Positions 22,301 to 26,790 of a stretch of DNA of 26,790 bases are shown here, one piece after another. Position 1 is the stretch's first letter, and the number at the start of each line of letters is the position of its first letter. The translations under genes and the position numbers were made by a program. This DNA is from Acidobacteriaceae bacterium (GTDB taxonomy: Bacteria > Acidobacteriota > Terriglobia > Terriglobales > Acidobacteriaceae), in contig JAOAPG010000079.1 in assembly GCA_025462785.1 (NCBI GenBank), forward strand, positions 1 through 26,790, given 5' to 3'. The notes below the pieces were generated by a model. It made no database searches. It was not told the origin of the DNA and saw nothing but the letters and a program-made list of their open reading frames with translations.

Positions 22301-22931
22301 TCTCGGAGCCGGCTTCAAAATCGCCGCGCTTGATCTCGAACTCAGAGGCGCAGGGAACATGCTGGGTGGTGAGCAAAGCGGTCACATTGAAGCCATTGGA
22401 TTCGAGCTTTACACCCAGATGCTCGACAATGCAGTGCGTGAGATGAAAGGCGAAGCCCCACCCGAGCAGAGCGAAATGCAGCTCAATCTCGGGCTGAACA
22501 TCCGAATTCCGGGAGATTACATCACGGAAGAAAACCAGCGTCTCCGCATGTACAAGCGCGTTGCCGGTATCGAAACCGAGGACCAGTTGAACGACGTCGG
22601 CGCGGAACTTCAGGACCGTTACGGTGATCCGCCGGCACCCGTTCGGCACTTGCTTGACTATGCCTCGTTGAAATTGCTGGCCATGCGTGTGGGAGCCACA
22701 ACTATCGAACGCAAGCGCGATCTTGTCAGTATCAAATTCCGGCAAAATGCGCTGATTGACCCGGAAAGGTTGGCGAAGTTTGTCGCTTCACACGGAAGCG
22801 CGAAGTTCTCCCCAGATGGAGTTCTGAAATTCACCTCGAAAGCGGTTCGTCCCGACGAAGTTTTGTTGCAATTACAGAATCTTCTCGAAGACCTTTCTCC
22901 CGAGGAGCTTTCATCTCCTGTATCTTCGTAG
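19395..22931 (+). CDS. mfd: Transcription-repair coupling factor Mfd
   Basis: Mfd removes RNA polymerase stalled at DNA lesions and recruits UvrA for nucleotide excision repair. Domains run in order: a UvrB-like N-terminal region (about 1-350, with the PTRDVLPFQNLSPHPEIQEER block), the RNA polymerase-interacting domain (about 505-575, starting VGDYVVHVEHGIGQYLGL), the RecG-like translocase with Walker A GDVGYGKT (659-666) and DEEQRFG (760-766), the motif V-VI region (TTIIENGLDIP, YQLRGRVGRS), and the C-terminal TRCF domain (ENQRLRMYKRVAGI, LQDRYGDPP). Length is 1178 residues, close to the family norm. ATG 19395 has GAGAG upstream and matches the family start. Confidence 0.98.
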   Translation: MVLPFVRDLFADAEKLSAFARVVSRLRENTGRIRVSGLIPSAKALMLVLLQKALGRPLIVVVPDNRAAEELVPVLQAFGELMGGADQEAIVSLPTRDVLPFQNLSPHPEIQEERAVALWKIATGAASIVVAPVAAAALRLRSAEYYADLARIVRRAETIDTEPLLRHLSTVGYASSDVVEMPGEYALRGGILDVYSPEADRPLRIEFFGDEVESIRKFDPATQRSSTPVDEALLLPLTETPISEELLGAIHTRLSGRRITGAEEVVEQAVRSGGVTVFPGWEFYAPVAGADSDLLSLLPHAAVIADEPESLKKEFDQVWSRIGEIHERSGIGNLVRPSDLYVTPEDWWPKLAELPGADFDYLGIEHGDDSEAVSFHSQPTPRFHGSVPGLLEEAKKQVTDSRRVLIGVPNIGEVERLAEMFSEYGLSFRLGSRTRSGESFADETSYFAGEVFTTTLVKAYIPDGLVLPDANLTIFGSRDLFDESESVATRPQRRKSKISAFLSDFRDLAVGDYVVHVEHGIGQYLGLKEINQGDGNAEFMLLEYAEGARLYVPLTRLDLIQKYRSSEGTKPALNHLGTAAWSKTKARVRKAMKDMTDELIKLYAERKTAQGHPFANDNEWMREFEDAFEYNETDDQNYAIADVKRDMESSMPMDRLLCGDVGYGKTEVAMRAAFKAISDNKQVAVLAPTTVLAFQHYETFKQRFAAFPVGIEMISRFRTPKQQKEILQKVEAGKIDILIGTHRVLSKDIKFPDLGLLIVDEEQRFGVRHKERLKQMRKEVDVLTMSATPIPRTLHMSLTGLRDMSVIETPPKDRIAIQTVVASWDEKLIQSAIEQELDRGGQIYFVHNRVESIWEIAAKLQALVPRVRILVGHGQMSDGELEKVMLKFMHHEADILVATTIIENGLDIPLCNTILINRADRLGLSELYQLRGRVGRSNRRAYAYLLVPQDVELTPIARRRLAALKEFSDLGAGFKIAALDLELRGAGNMLGGEQSGHIEAIGFELYTQMLDNAVREMKGEAPPEQSEMQLNLGLNIRIPGDYITEENQRLRMYKRVAGIETEDQLNDVGAELQDRYGDPPAPVRHLLDYASLKLLAMRVGATTIERKRDLVSIKFRQNALIDPERLAKFVASHGSAKFSPDGVLKFTSKAVRPDEVLLQLQNLLEDLSPEELSSPVSS

Positions 22932-23023
22932 GAAAATTCTCGTAGGGCTTTGCTGGAACGCAACCTGCAATTCCATTAGGACTTGTGATAGCTTAACAAC
23001 CGCTTAACCACACAATTTAACAC

Positions 23024-23039
23024 TTTGGACCTTTGGACC
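23024..23039 (+). repeat. TTTGGACC duplication before the DUF885 gene
   Basis: TTTGGACC occurs twice in tandem (23024-23031 and 23032-23039). The second GGA is the only ribosome-binding-site-like sequence before the ATG at 23043, so the repeat may set translation strength. Confidence 0.6.
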
Positions 23040-23042
23040 TAA

Positions 23043-24785
23043 ATGACCAAATATCCTGCTGTTCTCGCCGTGTTTTCTGTGCTGCTCGGGCTGATTTCCC
23101 TTAATTCGAACGCCCAAACATCGGGCACGCAGTCAGAAGCTCTCGCCAACTTCAATCAACTGGTCGATCAATACTTCGATTTCTACTTCAGCTTTCGACC
23201 AACGGAAGGTACTGCGGCGGGATTTCATCAGTATGACAACAAGCTGGAGGATTTCTCGCAGGCTCTTGTCGGTGAGGAGATTTCCGGACTGCAAAGTTTC
23301 CTGGGGAAGTTCGAGCAGATAGATAAAACGACATTGCCGGAGGAAACCGCTGGAGACCTTGCGATACTGCAAGGGTCCATACGGTCGCAACTGCTGGAAT
23401 TGCAAGAAATTCAGATGTGGCGTAAAGACCCGGATTATTATTCGAGTGCGGTCAGCAATGCAGTGTTCGTCATCATGAAGCGAAACTTCGCTTCGCCCGA
23501 GGACAGATTGCGATCGGTGATTGCCCGGGAACGCGAGATGCCCAGGCTTTTCGACACGGCGCGCCAGAATCTTAAGAATCCGCCGCATGTTTACACGGAA
23601 GTCGCGTTGCAGCAGCTCCCCGATGAGATAGAGTTCTTCCGCAAAGATGTTCCCGACGCTTTTTCCGCAGTGAAAGATCCCATTTTACTGGCCGATTTCA
23701 AGGTCGCGAACGATGCCGTCGTGCAGGCAATGACGGAATACGAAAGCTTCGTACGCAAAGATCTGCTGCCCGTATCGAATGGAGACTTCCGGTTGGGCGC
23801 GGACAACTACAGCAAGAAGTTGCTCTACGATGAAATGGTAGATATTCCACTCAATCACCTTCTCGAAATCGGGTACGCCGATTTGAAGCGCAACCAGCAG
23901 CTCCTGAAAGAAGTTGCTGCGCAAATTGATCCTAAGCGAAGCCCGCTCGAAGTGCTTGCCGAATTGCAGAAGGATCATCCTGCTCCCGATCAATTGCTGC
24001 AAAGCTTCCGCGATATTCTCGGTGGCTTACGAGAATATATTGTCGCCAAGAAGATCGTCACTATCCCGTCCACCGTGCCGCCGATCGTCGAGCAAACACC
24101 GCCGTTTGAGCGGGCTCTGACCACCGCATCAATGGACACGCCCGGGGCCTATGAAACCAAGGCTACCGAAGCGTTGATGAACGTCACGACTGTGGACCCG
24201 AGTTGGACGAAGGAACACGCCGAGCAGTGGATGCAGAGCTTCAATCGGGGAACGATCATCAGCACTGCGGTTCATGAGGTCTATCCTGGACACTACGTTC
24301 AATTTTTGTGGATCAAACAGGCGCCTTCGAAGACCCGCAAGCTCTTGTACTGTGGTAGCAACGCGGAGGGCTGGGCTCATTACACTGAACAAATGATGCT
24401 GGATGAGGGTTACGGGAACGGCGATCTGAAATTGCGAATGGGTCAGGTAGAGGACGCACTTTTGCGTGATGCCCGCTTTATCGTCGGGATTGAAATGCAT
24501 ACTGGGAAAATAACTCTCGACCAGGCGCGCGAGTTCTTTGTCAAACAGGGTTACCAGCCGCCGCCAGTGGCTGACGAGGAATCGAAGCGAGGAACTTCCG
24601 ATCCGACTTATCTTGTGTACACGCTGGGTAAGCTTGAAATTATGAAGCTTCGAGAAGATTACAAGAAAAAAACGGGCGATAAGTTCACATTGCAGGAATT
24701 CCATAACCGGTTCATGCAGCAGGGATCGGTGCCGCTAAAACTTATCCGCAAAGCCATGCTGGGGGATGACAGTCCCACTCTGTAG
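23043..24785 (+). CDS. Secreted DUF885 family zinc metallopeptidase-like protein
   Basis: A 580-residue protein with an N-terminal signal peptide (PAVLAVFSVLLGLISLNSNAQ). The DUF885 region covers nearly all the rest. The predicted zinc site is H411, E412 and H417 in HEVYPGH, with E442 in NAEGWAHYTEQMMLDEG as a likely third ligand. Other family segments are FRPTEGTAAGFHQYD near the N terminus and a mostly helical middle. The HExxxGH arrangement and downstream Glu suggest a thermolysin-like (gluzincin-type) peptidase or carboxypeptidase, but substrates are largely unknown for the family. It follows mfd by 111 bases on the same strand. The only ribosome-binding-site candidate is inside a small tandem repeat. 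Confidence 0.9.
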   Translation: MTKYPAVLAVFSVLLGLISLNSNAQTSGTQSEALANFNQLVDQYFDFYFSFRPTEGTAAGFHQYDNKLEDFSQALVGEEISGLQSFLGKFEQIDKTTLPEETAGDLAILQGSIRSQLLELQEIQMWRKDPDYYSSAVSNAVFVIMKRNFASPEDRLRSVIAREREMPRLFDTARQNLKNPPHVYTEVALQQLPDEIEFFRKDVPDAFSAVKDPILLADFKVANDAVVQAMTEYESFVRKDLLPVSNGDFRLGADNYSKKLLYDEMVDIPLNHLLEIGYADLKRNQQLLKEVAAQIDPKRSPLEVLAELQKDHPAPDQLLQSFRDILGGLREYIVAKKIVTIPSTVPPIVEQTPPFERALTTASMDTPGAYETKATEALMNVTTVDPSWTKEHAEQWMQSFNRGTIISTAVHEVYPGHYVQFLWIKQAPSKTRKLLYCGSNAEGWAHYTEQMMLDEGYGNGDLKLRMGQVEDALLRDARFIVGIEMHTGKITLDQAREFFVKQGYQPPPVADEESKRGTSDPTYLVYTLGKLEIMKLREDYKKKTGDKFTLQEFHNRFMQQGSVPLKLIRKAMLGDDSPTL

Positions 24786-24859
24786 CGGTAAACCAACCGA
24801 CCAAGCCGAGGTAGAATCATAGGGCAGCCGTTTGATCGACGCCAAAAGGTGATGTCCAA

Positions 24860-25735
24860 ATGAAGATGAGAGTTCGCAAAGCTGTCTTTCCAGCCGCCGG
24901 CCTGGGCACGCGGTTTCTGCCCGCGACTAAAGCGCAGCCTAAAGAGATGCTACCGCTTGTCGACAAACCGATCATTCAATATGGCGTGGAAGAGGCCGTG
25001 GCTGCGGGTTGCGATCAGATCATCATCATTACGGGACGCGGCAAACAGGCCATCGAAGACCACTTCGACGTCAGCTACGAGCTGGAAAAGATGTTGGAGG
25101 AGCGCGGCAAGACCGATCTGCTGAAGGTCGTGCGTCAGATCTCCGACATGATCTACATCGCCTATGTTCGGCAAAAAGAAGCAATGGGTCTCGGACACGC
25201 TGTGCTTACCGCGCGAGAACTTGTCGGGATCGAGCCATTTGCAGTTTTGTTGGCGGATGACGTGATCGATGCTGAAGTGCCCTGCCTCAAGCAGATGATG
25301 AATGTTTTCGAAGAGAAGCAGTGTTCGGTGGTTGCTACGCAGATTATCGAGGGCAAAGCTATTTCTGCTTATGGTGTGCTTGCGGTGAAACCCGTGGATG
25401 GAAATAAGCGGCTTTTTGAAGTGCTCGACATGGTGGAGAAGCCGCCGATGGAGAAGGCTCCGTCGAACCTGGCGATTATTGGTCGATACATTCTAACTCC
25501 GACGGTTTTTGAGACATTGGCAGCTACGCAGCTGGGTTCCGGAGGCGAACTGCAGCTTACCGATGGAATGAAGATGTTGCTCAAGAAAGAAAAAATGTAC
25601 GCTTATGTGTACGAAGGCAAGCGGCACGACACGGGGGATAAGCTCGGGTTCCTCAAGGCTACGGTTGAGTTCGCGCTGAAGCGAGACGATCTGGGCGGTC
25701 CGCTGCGAGAGTATTTGAAGGGGTTAGAGCTGTAG
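24860..25735 (+). CDS. galU: UTP--glucose-1-phosphate uridylyltransferase GalU
   Basis: GalU makes UDP-glucose from UTP and glucose 1-phosphate, a precursor of cell-surface polysaccharides and trehalose. The protein starts with the nucleotidyltransferase signature FPAAGLGTRFLPATKAQPKE and LPLVDKPIIQYGVEEA, followed by YVRQKEAMGLGHAVL, LLADDVI, the MVEKPP block, GRYILTP and HDTGDKLGFLKA. Its 291 residues are typical for bacterial GalU. ATG 24860 has AAGGTGA eight bases upstream; an ATG two codons later is less likely. It is 74 bases after the DUF885 gene and converges on purE with a gap of 33 bases and no visible hairpin terminator. Confidence 0.97.
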   Translation: MKMRVRKAVFPAAGLGTRFLPATKAQPKEMLPLVDKPIIQYGVEEAVAAGCDQIIIITGRGKQAIEDHFDVSYELEKMLEERGKTDLLKVVRQISDMIYIAYVRQKEAMGLGHAVLTARELVGIEPFAVLLADDVIDAEVPCLKQMMNVFEEKQCSVVATQIIEGKAISAYGVLAVKPVDGNKRLFEVLDMVEKPPMEKAPSNLAIIGRYILTPTVFETLAATQLGSGGELQLTDGMKMLLKKEKMYAYVYEGKRHDTGDKLGFLKATVEFALKRDDLGGPLREYLKGLEL

Positions 25736-25768
25736 CTAGAGCGAAAACATTTCGTCACGCAAGCCAGG

Positions 25769-26275
25769 TCATTTTACTAGCGAGGACTGGAGCTTTCTGG
25801 ATTTCTCTTCGACGCCTCTGGCTAGTTTTTCTTTGTGAGCCGCGAGCTTCTGCCTTATTGCCGCATCGGCTACTCCCAAAATTTGTGCGGCCAAAATTCC
25901 TGCGTTGGTCGCGCCAGGCTTGCCAATAGCTACGGTGGCTACGGGAATGCCCGCAGGCATTTGCACGGTAGCTAACAAGGAATCCATGCCATTCAAGGAA
26001 GTGGCGGAAATCGGCACTCCGATAACTGGCAGTGTCGTGTGTGCCGCGATCACTCCCGCGAGATGAGCTGCGCCACCCGCGCCCGCGATGATCACCCGAA
26101 TGCCGCGACCGGCAGCCTTTCGAGCATAATCGGCTGTTCGATCCGGCGAACGGTGCGCCGACGTTACATCGATCTCGTAAGCGATGCCGAAACCTTCGAG
26201 TGCCGTCGCCGCCTCGCGCATAATATCGAGATCGGAATCGCTGCCCATCACAATCGAAACTACTGGGTTGCTCAT
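25769..26275 (-). CDS. purE: N5-carboxyaminoimidazole ribonucleotide mutase PurE
   Basis: PurE (class I) rearranges N5-CAIR to CAIR in de novo purine synthesis. The protein starts MSNPVVSIVMGSDSDLDIM and contains SAHRSPDRT, AGAGGAAHLAGVIAAHT, VIGVPISATSLNGMDSLLATVQMPAG and VATVAIGKPGATNAGI. All are class I landmarks, including the active-site histidines in AHRSP and AAHL. Length is 168 residues from the ATG at 26275, preceded by a purine-rich GGGGAAGAAAG. An open frame extends back to 26344, but it translates a repeat-like intergenic stretch and is not used. It lies 80 bases downstream of purD on the same strand; purK is not in the window. Confidence 0.96.
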   Translation of the reverse strand: MSNPVVSIVMGSDSDLDIMREAATALEGFGIAYEIDVTSAHRSPDRTADYARKAAGRGIRVIIAGAGGAAHLAGVIAAHTTLPVIGVPISATSLNGMDSLLATVQMPAGIPVATVAIGKPGATNAGILAAQILGVADAAIRQKLAAHKEKLARGVEEKSRKLQSSLVK

Positions 26276-26291
26276 GAACTTTCTTCCCCTA

Positions 26292-26332
26292 TATGTCATC
26301 CTGAGGACCAACGATCCAAAAGATCTACGAAG
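26292..26332. repeat. Repeat-like intergenic stretch between purD and purE
   Basis: The sequence contains TATGTCATCCTGAGGA and, further on, AAAGATCTACGAAGT. Sequences of this form (GTCATCCTGAG ... GGATCT) recur between genes in many soil-bacterial genomes. Only one copy is in this window, so the call rests on recognition alone. Confidence 0.35.
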
Positions 26333-26355
26333 TCTCCGCAACAACCACGGTCACG

Positions 26356-26790
26356 CTACTTCACTTTCAAAGCTCTCGCTCCAATGTCTTTGCGGCAATG
26401 CGCATCTGCAAAGTTTATTTTTGAAGCAGCTTCATAGGCACGGTCGATAGCGCTGCCCAGGTCATGAGCTCTTGCCGTGATGCCCAGCACGCGCCCGCCC
26501 GCCGTAAAATAGTCTCCGTCCCTTTGTGTCGTTCCGGCGTGAAACACCTTCACTCCATCCAATTTGTCAGCGTCTTCAATGCCGGTTATCTTCTTGCCAG
26601 CCTCGAACGTACCGGGATATCCGCCAGAAGACATCACCACACATACAGACGCATCGTTCGACCAGCGAAAATCGCCGTCGCTAACCCGGCCTTCGATCGA
26701 AGCTTCGAGTGCCTCAGTGAGGTCGCTTTCGAGCCTCATCAAAATCGGCTGCGTCTCCGGATCACCGAAGCGGCAATTAAATTCGAGCAC
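26356..26790 (-). CDS. purD: Phosphoribosylamine--glycine ligase PurD (C-terminal part)
   Basis: PurD joins glycine to phosphoribosylamine with ATP, the second step of purine synthesis. The visible 145 codons start with VLEFNCRFGDPETQP, the conserved ATP-grasp metal-binding segment, and continue through the C-terminal domain (GGYPGTFEAGKKI, VFHAGT, TAGGRVLGITA, AYEAASKINF). The gene runs off the right edge, so its N-terminal two thirds are not seen; the GTG at the edge is an internal Val codon, not a start. purE follows after 80 bases on the same strand, probably as one operon. Confidence 0.95.
   Translation of the reverse strand: MLEFNCRFGDPETQPILMRLESDLTEALEASIEGRVSDGDFRWSNDASVCVVMSSGGYPGTFEAGKKITGIEDADKLDGVKVFHAGTTQRDGDYFTAGGRVLGITARAHDLGSAIDRAYEAASKINFADAHCRKDIGARALKVK

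Noticed and set aside
26276..26344. N-terminal extension of PurE
   Set aside because: It translates a repeat-like intergenic stretch; class I PurE proteins start close to VSIVMGSDSD, as the ATG at 26275 gives.

Overview
This window looks like a chromosomal segment of a soil bacterium of the phylum Acidobacteriota (class Terriglobia, Koribacter- or Terriglobus-like). This is inference: it rests on the mix of housekeeping genes with secreted proteins of acidobacterial type, a bacterial PNGase A homologue, a CocE/NonD secreted hydrolase and REP-like intergenic hairpins. I see no rRNA, tRNA, insertion sequence, phage gene or CRISPR array. The window starts just after the queC stop codon and ends inside purD.

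Layout. 1-1.9 kb: queD-queE-queC on the minus strand, which make the 7-deazaguanine precursor preQ0; a small hairpin lies in front of the queD ribosome binding site. 1.9-6.5 kb: a secreted alpha/beta hydrolase of the CocE/NonD family (+), a secreted PNGase A-type N-glycanase (-), and a small membrane-anchored gene (+) broken by a 7-bp tandem duplication. 6.5-10.2 kb: dinG helicase (-) and der ribosome-assembly GTPase (+), divergent across a long imperfect inverted repeat. 10.2-12.7 kb: a decayed small ORF, an exported protein of unknown function, an AAG-type 3-methyladenine DNA glycosylase and a Bcp peroxiredoxin, all on the minus strand. 12.7-15.6 kb: a Ser/Pro-rich exported protein (+) whose start codon overlaps the bcp start codon, a CsbD-like stress protein (-) and a pseudo-receiver/PilZ protein (-). 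15.8-17.1 kb: ispD-ispF of the MEP isoprenoid pathway, behind a good sigma70-type promoter. 17.1-18.1 kb: a 518-base gap whose second part looks like a structured leader RNA, then a small exported protein and a strong intrinsic terminator. 18.1-24.8 kb: DUF427 (-), a DDAH-like amidinohydrolase (+), mfd (+) and a secreted DUF885 metallopeptidase (+). 24.8 kb to the end: galU (+), then purE and partial purD (-).

Themes. Three DNA-repair or genome-maintenance genes (dinG, AAG glycosylase, mfd) and several exported hydrolases are interspersed with biosynthetic genes, as in an ordinary core chromosome. Short 7-8-bp tandem repeats recur at or beside start codons (der, ispF, DUF885), inside der as an in-frame linker, and at the frameshift in the broken small gene. 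I do not see a clear new multi-gene system. The most notable items are the PNGase A homologue, the 7-bp-duplication frameshift, the repeat-derived der linker, the overlapping divergent start codons, and two candidate RNA leaders (17.45-17.64 kb, and in front of queD).
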